Made by a program: the position numbers and the translations under genes
Part shown: positions 41,588-50,441 of the stretch, in pieces
How positions within the stretch are numbered: position 1 is the stretch's first letter
Layout: the number at the start of each line of letters is the position of its first letter
NCBI RefSeq assembly: GCF_042653205.1
Contig: NZ_JBHSHY010000009.1
Span: 62,001-126,000, forward strand
Length of the DNA: 64,000 nt
DNA from: Paenibacillus_Z sp042653205
GTDB taxonomy: Bacteria; Bacillota; Bacilli; Paenibacillales; Paenibacillaceae
Reading direction: 5' to 3'
Notes under the pieces: model-generated
Database searches by the model: none
What the model was told of the DNA's origin: nothing
What the model saw: the letters and a program-made list of their open reading frames with translations, nothing else

Positions 41588-43042
41588 TCACAAGATCGGA
41601 GACAGCAGCCGCACGCATGATTCCCGGAACCGCTCCAGCCGCGAGCGCCGCTGGTACTGCTCGTAGGTCAGCTCCGTGCAATACCGCATGTCTTCCTCGA
41701 AAATCCGCTTCAACGCCATGGCCGTCTTCGTGTCGTACAGGATGGCGTTGATCTCGAAATTCAGCTTGAAGCTCCGGATGTCCACGTTCGCCGTGCCGAC
41801 CGAGGCGATGGTGCCGTCGACGACGAGCGCCTTCGCGTGAAGAAACCCTTTCTCGTACAGGTAGCACTTCATGCCTTCCTCGAGCAGCTCGCCCAAATAC
41901 GAGAAGGTTGCCCAATAGACCATCTTATGATCCGGTCTGCTCGGCAGCATGATCCGCACGTCGATGCCCGACAGCACAGCCAGCTTGAGCGCGTTCAGCA
42001 AGCTTTCGTCGGGGATGAAATACGGCGTCTGCATGTAAATCGAGTGCTTGGCGGAATGAATCATCTTAATATAGGCGTTCTTGATCTGCTCGAGCGTCTG
42101 GTCCGGCCCGCTGGAGACGATCTGAATGCCCGTCGTCCCGGTGTTCGCCGCCGGCGGGAACAGGCCCAGCACCTCCCGGCTGAACGTCGTGTGGCTGGCC
42201 AGATTCCAGTCCATCATGTAATGGGCCTGCATCTGGAGAACGGCATAGCCGGTAATGCGCAGATGCGTATCGCGCCAGAAGCCGAACCGCTTATTAAGGC
42301 CCATATACTCGTCGCCGACGTTGAAGCCGCCGATGTAGCCGATCTGGCCGTCGATGATGACGAGCTTCCGGTGGTTGCGGTAATTCACGCGGATGTTCAA
42401 GTACGGAATCTTGGACGGGAAGAAGTACGCCACTTCCCCGCCGGCCTTGACCAATTCGCCGAAGAACTCCCGCTTGAGCAGCGAGCTGCCGATATCGTCC
42501 ACGAGGAAGCGCACCTTGACGCCCTGCTTCGCTTTCTCGGTCAGCGCGTCGACGAGCCGTCTGCCGAGCCCGTCGTTATGGACGATATAGTACATCAGGT
42601 GAATATGGTGGGTCGCCCGCTCGATATCCGCGAACAGCGCGTCGAACTTGTCGGGGCCGTTCGTGTAAATATCGACGTGGTTGTTCTGCGTGTACAGCGC
42701 GAACCCGCTCGTCAAATTCATGCAGATCAGATCCATGTAACGCTCCGCCGCATCATCATTAAACACAATCCGATGGTCGCGAAACTCCCGCCGCTGCTGC
42801 TCGATGAGGGCGTTCATCGTTTCCCTCGTCCGCTTGTTCAGCTTGTACAGCTTCTTCTTGCTGAGATTCTGCCCGAAAACCAGGTACACGACGAACCCGA
42901 CCGCCGGCAAAAACAGCAGCACCATCAGCCACGCCCAGGTGACTCCGACGTTCCGGCGTTCCATGAACATGACCGCGATCGCTAGCGGAATGTTGATGAC
43001 GGTTATGATGGTTACGAAGTTCGATAAGAAAAAATGGGTCAT
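41588..43042 (-). CDS. cls: Cardiolipin synthase
   Basis: 484 residues, membrane-bound phospholipase-D family enzyme that joins two phosphatidylglycerols. Two N-terminal helices (about 5-25 and 33-53) precede two HKD motifs: HRKLVIIDGQIGYIGGFNVG (with GDEY) and HAKALVVDGTIASVGTANVD (with RSF). The ATG at 43042 gives the usual family length; a frame open to 43267 overlaps the divergent ger promoter and has no ribosome site. It is probably co-transcribed with the relP-type gene downstream. Confidence 0.95.
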   Translation of the reverse strand: MTHFFLSNFVTIITVINIPLAIAVMFMERRNVGVTWAWLMVLLFLPAVGFVVYLVFGQNLSKKKLYKLNKRTRETMNALIEQQRREFRDHRIVFNDDAAERYMDLICMNLTSGFALYTQNNHVDIYTNGPDKFDALFADIERATHHIHLMYYIVHNDGLGRRLVDALTEKAKQGVKVRFLVDDIGSSLLKREFFGELVKAGGEVAYFFPSKIPYLNIRVNYRNHRKLVIIDGQIGYIGGFNVGDEYMGLNKRFGFWRDTHLRITGYAVLQMQAHYMMDWNLASHTTFSREVLGLFPPAANTGTTGIQIVSSGPDQTLEQIKNAYIKMIHSAKHSIYMQTPYFIPDESLLNALKLAVLSGIDVRIMLPSRPDHKMVYWATFSYLGELLEEGMKCYLYEKGFLHAKALVVDGTIASVGTANVDIRSFKLNFEINAILYDTKTAMALKRIFEEDMRYCTELTYEQYQRRSRLERFRESCVRLLSPIL

Positions 43043-43152
43043 GACGTCGGTTCCTCTCGGCTCGGCGTTGCGGTAGTTCGCTTGTCCAGTATACCCCATC
43101 CGGGGGGCCGGAGGAAAATCGGGCGGGGAGAATGGCAAGCGCTTCTCGAATT

Positions 43153-43183
43153 TGCATAATTTGCCGTTATTTCGCAAATGATA
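43153..43183 (+). promoter_or_regulatory. Candidate sigma-G promoter of the ger operon
   Basis: TGCATA (43153-43158), an 18-bp spacer and AATGATA (43177-43183) resemble the forespore sigma-G consensus (TGAATA, CATACTA), with three mismatches in the -10. The distance to the gerA start (43228) is suitable. GerA-type operons are normally sigma-G dependent, so the placement is sensible, but the match is modest. Confidence 0.35.
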
Positions 43184-43227
43184 TCCGGGATATAAACGGA
43201 AGAGAACGATTGGTGGGATAGATCGAG

Positions 43228-44727
43228 ATGTCGAATCATAACGATGCAACTTCCGGCCACAGCCCAAGTCAATCCATGCCTGCCGAAGCGCCGATCGATA
43301 CCGACCTTCTTCATAATGTCGCCAATATCCGAGAGGCGCTGGACAACAGCTCCGATCTGATCGTTCGCTTCATCGATCATGCCGGTCGTCCGGGCGCGCT
43401 GGCGTTGCTCTATATCGACGGGATGTCGAAATCCCAAACCATTAACGAATCTATTTTAGATCCTCTTACTTCATCCCAATCCGGGCCGGTTCCCGAAGCG
43501 ATCAAAGATCGCGTGAAACAAGCCATCTCCATTGCGAATATACAGGAAACGAATACGCTGCCGGCTATTCTTTCCGCGCTTGTATCCGGAAGAACCGTGA
43601 TTGCGATCGATGGCGGCTCGAGCGCTCTCCTATTGGATACCAAACAAATCGAATCGCGCACCATCTCCGAACCGACCACGCAAACGGTCATACGCGGCCC
43701 CAAAGATTGTTTTACGGAGAACCTCAGGACCAATACATCCTTGGTGAGGGCGCGTATTCAAAGTCCGAAACTGCGGCTTGAACAGACGAAGATCGGGGAC
43801 GTGACGCAGACGGCCGTCGAAATCATGTACCTGAAAGACATCGCGGACGAAGGCATCGTCACAGAAGTCAGGCGGCGTCTGCAAAACATCCAAATCGACG
43901 GCATACTCGAATCGGGCTACATCGAAAGCTTCATCCAAGACAAACAACAATCGCCCTTTCCGACCGTGCTGAATACGGAGCGTCCGGATATCGTGGCCGG
44001 AAATTTGCTTGAAGGGCGCGTCGCCATTTTTATCAGCGGCACGCCTTTCGTTCTCATCGTGCCCGTAACGTTTACGCAATTTTTTCAGTCCCCGGAGGAT
44101 TATTATCAGAATCCCTATATCGGCAGCATGCTGAGGTTTTTGCGTTTGGTGGCGTTCCTGCTCTCGCTGTACGCGCCTTCTTTATATGTCGCCATGATTA
44201 CGTTTCACCAGGCTCTCGTGCCTACCGTTCTACTGATCAGCATTGCCGCGCAACGGGAAGCCATTCCGTTTCCGGTAATCGTCGAGGCACTTCTCATGGA
44301 AGTCACCTTTGAAGTGCTAAGGGAAGCCGGCATCCGCATGCCGAGAGCCGTAGGCCCGGCCCTCTCGATCGTAGGCGCGCTTATCTTGGGTCAAGCGGCC
44401 GTGGAGGCAGGTCTCGTATCCGCCGCGATCGTAATCATCGTGTCGATCACCGCGATCGCCAGCTTCGCGCTTCCCAACTACAACATCGGCATAACGGCAC
44501 GCTTGCTTCGTTTCCTGCTGCTCTTCGTTGCTTCCTATTGCGGGTTGTACGGGCTCTTGATCGCGACGCTTATCGCGGGCATGCACATGTGCGGCCTTCG
44601 GTCATTCGGAGTTCCCTACCTCGCTCCCATGGCTCCGTTCAGGCTTCGCGAGCAGAAGGACGTGCTGCTGCGCTTCCCGATCCAAAGCTTGTCAGGGCCA
44701 GACGTCTCGAAACGAACAAACGAATAA
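43228..44727 (+). CDS. GerA-family germinant receptor subunit A
   Basis: 499 residues, inner spore membrane. Soluble N-terminal domain (about 1-250) with LLHNVANIREALDNSSDLIV and AIDGGSSALLLDTK, then four to five helices in the C-terminal half (LRFLRLVAFLLSLYAPSLYV, PFPVIVEALLMEVTFEVLRE followed by AGIRMP). Together with B and C subunits it senses small nutrients and triggers germination. First gene of the order A-C-B; the C gene starts 15 nt downstream. Full length, no defect. Ligand unknown. Confidence 0.95.
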   Translation: MSNHNDATSGHSPSQSMPAEAPIDTDLLHNVANIREALDNSSDLIVRFIDHAGRPGALALLYIDGMSKSQTINESILDPLTSSQSGPVPEAIKDRVKQAISIANIQETNTLPAILSALVSGRTVIAIDGGSSALLLDTKQIESRTISEPTTQTVIRGPKDCFTENLRTNTSLVRARIQSPKLRLEQTKIGDVTQTAVEIMYLKDIADEGIVTEVRRRLQNIQIDGILESGYIESFIQDKQQSPFPTVLNTERPDIVAGNLLEGRVAIFISGTPFVLIVPVTFTQFFQSPEDYYQNPYIGSMLRFLRLVAFLLSLYAPSLYVAMITFHQALVPTVLLISIAAQREAIPFPVIVEALLMEVTFEVLREAGIRMPRAVGPALSIVGALILGQAAVEAGLVSAAIVIIVSITAIASFALPNYNIGITARLLRFLLLFVASYCGLYGLLIATLIAGMHMCGLRSFGVPYLAPMAPFRLREQKDVLLRFPIQSLSGPDVSKRTNE

Positions 44728-44742
44728 AGCGGGGGAGCGTAA

Positions 44743-45927
44743 GTGAAAACGACGTTAGGCTGCATGATCATCATGGTATTGCTCGCTCTCGCGGGGTGCT
44801 CGAATTACAAAGAATTAAACGAGCTTTCCATTGTCCTCGGTTTGGGAATCGATTATTTGCCCAATAAAGACATGTACGAGGTTACGTACCAGGTGGTGAA
44901 TCCGATCGAGAATGCCGCCAAAAGCACGGGGTCCGGAACTACGCCTGTCATCGACATTAAAACGACCGGCAAGACGCTGGCCGAAGCGGCGATTAACCAC
45001 GCAAATGTTTTTTCGCGGAGAAACATTTATTCGCACATTCAAGTCATCGTGCTCGGCGAGACGCTGGCGAGGAAGGAGAGTTTAAACTTCATATTCGACA
45101 TCTTCGAGCGGGATGCCAACGTGCGCGTGAATATTCCAATCTTGGTAGCCCGAAATACGGATGTGAAAACCCTCCTGGATACTCTTGTCACGATCGATAA
45201 AATCCCCGTTCGGTCGCTGGAAGGTAAATTGGAGAACTCTTCGCAAATTCTGGGGGACCACGCCAACACCAAAATCTACGACGTCATCGAAGATTTGACG
45301 AACCTGGGGTCGGAACCAGCCATAAGCGGAATTACCGTCATCGGCAATAAAAAGACCGGCATTACGAAGAAGAACTTGGAAAGCATGGAGAAGAGCTACG
45401 CCGCACTCAACGGAATAGGGCTCTTTCGCAAGGGAATGCTCGTCGGGTGGATGGAAGGGCATAAGACAAAGTCGCTCCAAATCATAGCCAACAAAATAAA
45501 AAGAACCTACTTGCGGATCCCGTGCGACGAGAAGCACTATAACGCGGTTATCATCGACCGGCTGCGCAGTCATACCCATGTCGATGTGACAAATAATCAA
45601 ACCGAGATTACCGTACAGGTCCAGGGTTACGGATTCATCGCCGAAATGCTGTGCAACACGGACATAAGCCAGCGCAATGTGCTCCGGAAATATGAAGATG
45701 AGGCAGCACTGGAGATGGAGAAGGAGATCAAGGAAGGCATTAGGTTCGCGCAAAAGATGAAGAGCGACGTGTTCGGCTTCGGAGAAATCCTGCACTATTC
45801 GCATCTTCGGAAATGGAACGACCACAAAGGTCAATGGGATGAGTTATTTTCGAAGGCGAAGATAACCGTTCACGCGAGAATCGACATCGAAGGGGTGGGC
45901 ATGAGAATCAAGCCGTATCCTTATTGA
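44743..45927 (+). CDS. Germinant receptor lipoprotein, Ger(x)C family
   Basis: 394 residues. GTG start behind GGGGGAG. The signal peptide ends in the lipobox LALAGC at about residue 19; the mature start NYKELNELSIVLGLGIDYLP is the family signature. Later blocks EAAINHANVFSRRNIYSHIQ and the C-terminal HARIDIEGVGMRIKPY fit GerAC-type proteins of usual length. It is anchored on the outside of the inner spore membrane and is needed with A and B for receptor function. Its stop region overlaps the possible upstream TTG of the B gene. Confidence 0.94.
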   Translation: MKTTLGCMIIMVLLALAGCSNYKELNELSIVLGLGIDYLPNKDMYEVTYQVVNPIENAAKSTGSGTTPVIDIKTTGKTLAEAAINHANVFSRRNIYSHIQVIVLGETLARKESLNFIFDIFERDANVRVNIPILVARNTDVKTLLDTLVTIDKIPVRSLEGKLENSSQILGDHANTKIYDVIEDLTNLGSEPAISGITVIGNKKTGITKKNLESMEKSYAALNGIGLFRKGMLVGWMEGHKTKSLQIIANKIKRTYLRIPCDEKHYNAVIIDRLRSHTHVDVTNNQTEITVQVQGYGFIAEMLCNTDISQRNVLRKYEDEAALEMEKEIKEGIRFAQKMKSDVFGFGEILHYSHLRKWNDHKGQWDELFSKAKITVHARIDIEGVGMRIKPYPY

Positions 45928-45947
45928 TCAAGGAGCCTGATAGCAAG

Positions 45948-47051
45948 ATGCGCCAGGAAAACATAAACGGGTTTCAGCTGTTTAGCGTCATGTTTTTATT
46001 CGAGCTTGGAAGCGCCATTCTGGTCGGACTGGCCGCCGACGCCCATCAGGATGCCTGGATGTCGGTCATCTTGGCAGCGGGTTTGGGCTGCATTCTGTAT
46101 TGGGTGTACGCGAAGCTGAGCGGCCTATACCCGTCCAAGACGCTGATCCAATATCTCCAAAGCATTCTGGGTACGTTTCTAGGCTGGCTGATCGGGCTCG
46201 CATATGTCGTTTATTTCATTTACGTCGCATCCCGCGTCCTGCGCGATTTCGAGGAGCTCCTCGTGATTACCGCCTATCGGTCTAGCACGCTCCTGACCAT
46301 CGGCATCATCATGATGATTTGCGTCATGTATGCGGCCCATCAGGGCGCGGAGGTTTTTTTCCGCATCGCGGAGATTTGCTTTTTCGTCATCGCGTTCATG
46401 CTGCTTTCGTTGGTGATTCTTGAAATCGCAAGCGACATACTGAAATTGCATCATTTTCTCCCGGTATTGGAGCATGGGTGGGCCCCCGTTTTCAAAAGCG
46501 TATTTCCGAGTACGTTGACGTTTCCGTTCGGAGAAATGATCGCGTTCACGATGCTGCTGCCCTTCCTGAACAAGCAGGAACGGGCGAAGAAGGTCGGCAT
46601 GGCCGCGATCGGTTCGAGCGGACTGATTTTGACGGTGTTTACGCTAACGAACATCGCCGTCTTGGGCGCCACTGTCATCGAACGCTCGGCCTTCCCGTTC
46701 CTTACCGCGGGAAGCTACATCGACATCTCGCATTTTCTACAGCGGCTTGATATCGTGGTGATCATATGCATGGTCATTCTCGGATTCGTGAAAATCGCGG
46801 TCTATTTCTACTGCGCCCTGATCGGGGCTGCTCAATTGTTCAACATCCGGGAAAGAAGAAAAATGATTTATCCGACCGGGATATTGGTGTTGATCGGCTC
46901 GCTTGTCATTGCGCCTACGTATATTCACCATATCCACGAAGGGCTGAAGGTCGTACCCTATGTGTTGCATCTTCCGCTGCAAATCGCCGTTCCCGTCCTG
47001 TTGCTGCTAATCGCATGGATTAGAAAAAAAGCCGCAAAAGCCGCGAGCTGA
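45948..47051 (+). CDS. Germinant receptor permease-like subunit B (GerAB/spore permease)
   Basis: 367 residues from the ATG at 45948 (AAGGAG 12 nt upstream); a TTG at 45924 overlapping the previous stop is an alternative. Ten helices of the amino-acid-permease-like spore permease family: QLFSVMFLFELGSAILVGL, PSKTLIQYLQSILGTFLGWL, and FPFGEMIAFTMLLPFLNKQE. This subunit binds the nutrient in characterised receptors. The 3' end contains the terminator hairpin of the convergent small gene; the stop codon lies in its loop. Confidence 0.94.
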   Translation: MRQENINGFQLFSVMFLFELGSAILVGLAADAHQDAWMSVILAAGLGCILYWVYAKLSGLYPSKTLIQYLQSILGTFLGWLIGLAYVVYFIYVASRVLRDFEELLVITAYRSSTLLTIGIIMMICVMYAAHQGAEVFFRIAEICFFVIAFMLLSLVILEIASDILKLHHFLPVLEHGWAPVFKSVFPSTLTFPFGEMIAFTMLLPFLNKQERAKKVGMAAIGSSGLILTVFTLTNIAVLGATVIERSAFPFLTAGSYIDISHFLQRLDIVVIICMVILGFVKIAVYFYCALIGAAQLFNIRERRKMIYPTGILVLIGSLVIAPTYIHHIHEGLKVVPYVLHLPLQIAVPVLLLLIAWIRKKAAKAAS

Positions 47052-47060
47052 CTCGCGGCT
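47023..47060 (-). terminator. Terminator of the 47062 gene, inside the end of the gerB coding region
   Basis: A perfect 9-bp stem AGCCGCGAG/CTCGCGGCT (47039-47047, 47052-47060) with a 4-nt loop is followed on the minus strand by a T-rich tail (TTTGCGGCTTTTTTT, 47038-47024). It starts only one base after the minus-strand stop and sits in the last codons of gerB. It may also end the ger transcript, though the plus side has no T-run. Confidence 0.8.
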
Positions 47061-47061
47061 G

Positions 47062-47277
47062 CTACATACGCTTCCGGAACATCCGCTTGGCGCAGGAAAT
47101 CAGAAGCGGCAGCAAAAATACGAGGCCGAGTAAATAGTCTTCTATCCCGCTTCGATATTTGATTTTGGTCAACGCATGCCACGTTTCGAAAATGCCGAAC
47201 CCTTGCAGAACATCCAGCCAAGTATCGAGCGCGTAGACGAGGAGAAATAACAACACGAAAACGAGCAGCTGCTTCAA
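47062..47277 (-). CDS. Small two-helix membrane protein next to the ger operon
   Basis: 71 residues from the TTG at 47277, which sits 8 nt after GGAAAGG; a GTG at 47286 and a frame to 47379 are alternatives without good spacing. Hydrophobic segments are at about residues 4-22 (VFVLLFLLVYALDTWLDVL) and 48-62 (YLLGLVFLLPLLISC), followed by a basic end. Family not recognised. It is convergent with gerB and has its own terminator overlapping the gerB end. A spore-membrane role is only a guess from position. Confidence 0.6.
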   Translation of the reverse strand: MKQLLVFVLLFLLVYALDTWLDVLQGFGIFETWHALTKIKYRSGIEDYLLGLVFLLPLLISCAKRMFRKRM

Positions 47278-47352
47278 ACGAATCACCTTTCCGACGTTTT
47301 CGGTAGTATTCGATTCCCGATACGGCTCTATCCGAAGTCTCCCGTCAACCCG

Positions 47353-47394
47353 TAAAAAAGAAAGGTGCCCGCCCGGCAACCTGCCGAGCGGGCA
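47353..47394 (-). terminator. Terminator of the lut operon
   Basis: A 13-bp stem with one central mismatch (47366-47378, 47382-47394) and 3-nt loop is followed on the minus strand by a T-rich tail, 58 nt after the GntR gene. Confidence 0.85.
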
Positions 47395-47451
47395 TCATTT
47401 GGCGTACTCTACCGGCCGCCGCTTGTTCGGGAGCGAGTCTCCCTGACGGTT

Positions 47452-48165
47452 CTAAAGCACGCGCAGCAAATCGTCAACCACGTGCGCCAGATGCGCCTTC
47501 ATCCGCTCGCTGGACTGCGCTGCGTCGCGGGCAGAGACGGCTTCGAAGATGGCGAGATGCTCGCGGTACAGCCGTTCCGCCACGGACCGGTTGGCGTAAA
47601 TCTCCACGCGCCGGATGTCGCGGATGACCGACTCCAGCTGGCCGACGATCGATTCGAACAGCCGCAGCATGATGGAGTTGCGCGTCGCCTTCGCCAGCGT
47701 CAGATGAAACTGCAGGTCCGTCCGCTCGCCCTCGAGGTCGTCGCCGATCGCCGCTTCCATCTCCCGGACGAGTCCGCGAAGCACCGCGAGGTCGTCCTCC
47801 GTCGCCTTCTCCGCGGCGATCGAGGCGTTCGCCACCTCCAGCGCGTGCCGCGCCTCGAGCAATTCCAGCAGCGTCTCGCGGTTCATGCGCAGCGCCTGCA
47901 GCTCGGGCAGCTCGACCAGCGCCGGCGCCGGGGCGGCGCTGATTACGCGGCAGCCGCCGCCCTGGCGAATCTCGATATAGCCCATCGCTTTCAGCGCGCT
48001 CAGCGCCTCCCGCGTCGTGGACCGTCCGACGCCGAACTGCTCCGACATCTCCTTCGTCGAAGGCAGCTTGTCGCCGACCTTCCATTTGCCGTCCAGGATC
48101 AGCCGCTTCAGCTGCTCGGCAATCTCCTCGTAATGGTTGCGTTTGGACAAACGGGTGATTTCCAT
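47452..48165 (-). CDS. lutR: GntR/FadR-type regulator of lactate utilisation
   Basis: 237 residues. Winged HTH (about 8-75: DGKWKVGDKLPSTKEMSEQF, GVGRSTTREALSALKAMGYI) and an all-helical FadR-type ligand domain (ARHALEVANASIAAEKATED, FHLTLAKATRNSIMLRLFES, REHLAIFEAVSARDA) with the metal or ligand Asp/His pattern of FCD domains. LutR of Bacillus represses lutABC; here the gene is placed as fourth gene of the operon, 22 nt after lutC, giving autoregulation. The ATG lies behind GGAGAGGAG. The name is based on context and family. Confidence 0.88.
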   Translation of the reverse strand: MEITRLSKRNHYEEIAEQLKRLILDGKWKVGDKLPSTKEMSEQFGVGRSTTREALSALKAMGYIEIRQGGGCRVISAAPAPALVELPELQALRMNRETLLELLEARHALEVANASIAAEKATEDDLAVLRGLVREMEAAIGDDLEGERTDLQFHLTLAKATRNSIMLRLFESIVGQLESVIRDIRRVEIYANRSVAERLYREHLAIFEAVSARDAAQSSERMKAHLAHVVDDLLRVL

Positions 48166-48187
48166 GCCGAAGCTCCTCTCCTTCCCG

Positions 48188-48919
48188 TTACCCGACGATC
48201 AGCGCGTACACGATGCCCGGGCCGTGCACGCCGATCGTCAGATCGTTCTCGATGTCCGCCGAGCGGCTCGGGCCGGAGATGAAGTGAATGCCGGCGGGCA
48301 GATTGCCGCGGCCCGCGCGGTCGAAGTTCACGAGAATTTCGCCGAGCCGCGTGTGCAGCCGCTCGACCGGAATGATCGCGATGAGCACCGTCGGCAGCAG
48401 GCTCACGGAGCGGCCCTTGTCCTTCGAAGACAGCACCGCGATCGAGCCGGTATACGCCGCCGCGTAATCCGCGACGACGATGCCGAAGTCCGCTTCCGCC
48501 GCGCGCGCCTTCCACTGCTCTTGCGGGTCGCTGTTCCAGACCGCGAATGAAGCGTCCGGCATCGCGTCTTCCAGCCCGAGCGCGTTCAGCTCCGGCTGGT
48601 TCTGGCGGATGACGTGCTTCGCGCCCATCTCCGCCGCCTTGCCGGCGATGAACGCGCGCGCGTCCTCCATCGTCGCGAGCCGCTCCGTATGGCCGCCGGC
48701 CGCCTTGAAGTTCGCGCGGAACCGCTCGATCCGCTCCTCGAGCGGCCAGGCGAAGCCGTTCCAAAAGTCCGGCGCCCCGCGGAACGGATGCGCCGGCGGC
48801 TCCGCCGCGCGCGGCCGCCGCAGCTTGGCGGAAATGCCGCCGATGAAGCCTGCTTGCTTCTCCCGCGACCGCGCGTCCAGCTCAGCCAGCCACGCCCGGT
48901 GTTCGTCCGTATTAGCCAT
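48188..48919 (-). CDS. lutC: L-lactate utilisation protein LutC
   Basis: 243 residues, LUD domain (DVVIADYAAAYTGSIAVLSS is close to the consensus; here the read is FGIVVADYAAAYTGSIAVLS). Part of the LutABC complex that oxidises L-lactate to pyruvate. VLIAIIPVERLHTRLGEILV and ISGPSRSADIENDLTIGVHG followed by PGIVYALIV are conserved ends. The start overlaps the end of lutB by 8 bp. Normal length for the family. Confidence 0.93.
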   Translation of the reverse strand: MANTDEHRAWLAELDARSREKQAGFIGGISAKLRRPRAAEPPAHPFRGAPDFWNGFAWPLEERIERFRANFKAAGGHTERLATMEDARAFIAGKAAEMGAKHVIRQNQPELNALGLEDAMPDASFAVWNSDPQEQWKARAAEADFGIVVADYAAAYTGSIAVLSSKDKGRSVSLLPTVLIAIIPVERLHTRLGEILVNFDRAGRGNLPAGIHFISGPSRSADIENDLTIGVHGPGIVYALIVG

Positions 48920-50441
48920 GATGTCCGCGACCTCCTTTGCTTGTATTTCGTTCCTGCACGATCCGCTCCATGCGGCTCTTCATCGCTGGATCCATCTCCT
49001 GCAGACCGCGGCGGATTTCTTCCTCCATCGTCTTCCACTGCTGGCGGAACGACCGCTTCGCCAGGCTCGGCGCGACCCGGTACGTGTTCCAGCCCTTCAG
49101 CGGCCCGGCTTTCGTCCGGATCCCGCCGTCCTTCACGACGAACCGCTGGCCGAGCTGACCAAGCTTCAGCGCCGCGCCGTAGCGCTTCGCGTTCGAGACG
49201 ACGGCGGCGAAGCCTTTCATCCCGAGCGCCTCGAGCTTGTCGCCCCGGCCGGCCTCGAGCTTGCGGCGGCGCAGGTAGATCAGCATCTCGTGCAGCGGTA
49301 TCTTCACCGGGCATGCCTCGTAGCAGGCGCCGCACAGGCTCGACGCGTTCGCGATGTCGTCCCACTCGGCGACGTTCTTCTGCAGCGCGGGGGTCAGCAC
49401 CGCGCCGATCGGGCCGCTGTACGTGCCGCCGTACGCATGGCCGCCGATGTGCCGGTAGACCGGGCAAGCGTTCAGGCAGGCGCCGCACCGGATGCAGTTG
49501 AGCAGCTCCTGGAATTCGGGATCGCCGAGCTGCAGCGAACGGCCGTTGTCGACGATGATGATGTGCATCTCCTCCGGCCCGTCGGCGTCGGCCTCGCGGC
49601 GCGGGCCGGTAATGCCGGACATGTACACCGTCAGCTTCTGGCCGGTGGCCGAGCGCGGCAGCAGCGTCGCCATCACTTCGAGATCCGACCAGGACGGAAT
49701 GATGCGCTCCATGCCCATCAGGGTGATCTGCGTCTTCGGCACCGTCGACACCATCCGGGCGTTGCCTTCGTTCTCGAAGAGCACCATGGAGCCCGTCTCG
49801 GCGATCGCGAAGTTACAGCCCGTCATGCCGATGTCCGCTTCGAGGAACTTCTCCCGCAGCTTGCGGCGCACGAAGCCGGCCAGCACCTGCGTGTCCGGCG
49901 CCAGCGTCTCGCCCGCATCGGCCGACAGCAGCTCCGCGATCTGATAGCGGTTCTTGTGAATCGCCGGAATGATGATATGCGACGGCGTCTCGCCCGCCAG
50001 CTGGATGATGTATTCGCCGAGATCCGTCTCGATCGCCTCGACGCCGATCTCCTCCAGCGCGTGGTTGAGGTGCAGCTCCTCAGTCACCATCGACTTCGAC
50101 TTCACGACCGACTTCGCCTCCGCGTGCTTGGCGATATCGAGCGAGATGCGGACCGCCTCGGCCGCGGTATCGGCGAAATGCACGTGCACGCCGTTCGCCC
50201 GCGCGTTGTCCGCGAACAGGTTGAGGTAATAATCGAGATGCGCGATCGTATGCAGCCGGATCTGCCGGCCGCGCTCGCGCCATTCCTCCCAGTTGCCGTG
50301 CTCGGCCGCCGCGTTCTCCTTGCCGCTCCGCAGCCGCTCCGTCGTGAATTTGACCGCTTTCCGCAGAAAATCGTTGTTCAGCGCCAGCCCCGCGCGCTCC
50401 TTGACAGTCCCGCCGCCCGCCTGCGTTCCCATGCCGCTCAT
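48912..50441 (-). CDS. lutB: L-lactate utilisation iron-sulfur protein LutB
   Basis: 509 residues. LUD-type N-terminal region (VVKSKSMVTEELHLNHALEE, TGCNFAIAETGSMVLFENEG) and two 4Fe-4S motifs, CIRCGACLNACPVY and CGACYEACPVKIPLHEML. It moves electrons between LutC and LutA in lactate oxidation. The ATG at 50441 overlaps the lutA stop by 4 bp (ATGA); a frame open to 50537 lies inside lutA and is not used. The 3' end overlaps lutC. Confidence 0.95.
   Translation of the reverse strand: MSGMGTQAGGGTVKERAGLALNNDFLRKAVKFTTERLRSGKENAAAEHGNWEEWRERGRQIRLHTIAHLDYYLNLFADNARANGVHVHFADTAAEAVRISLDIAKHAEAKSVVKSKSMVTEELHLNHALEEIGVEAIETDLGEYIIQLAGETPSHIIIPAIHKNRYQIAELLSADAGETLAPDTQVLAGFVRRKLREKFLEADIGMTGCNFAIAETGSMVLFENEGNARMVSTVPKTQITLMGMERIIPSWSDLEVMATLLPRSATGQKLTVYMSGITGPRREADADGPEEMHIIIVDNGRSLQLGDPEFQELLNCIRCGACLNACPVYRHIGGHAYGGTYSGPIGAVLTPALQKNVAEWDDIANASSLCGACYEACPVKIPLHEMLIYLRRRKLEAGRGDKLEALGMKGFAAVVSNAKRYGAALKLGQLGQRFVVKDGGIRTKAGPLKGWNTYRVAPSLAKRSFRQQWKTMEEEIRRGLQEMDPAMKSRMERIVQERNTSKGGRGHHG

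Noticed and set aside
43129..43143. cre-like AAGCGCTT stretch upstream of cls
   Set aside because: Only the core matches; the flanking TG and CA positions fail, unlike the site at 40719-40733.
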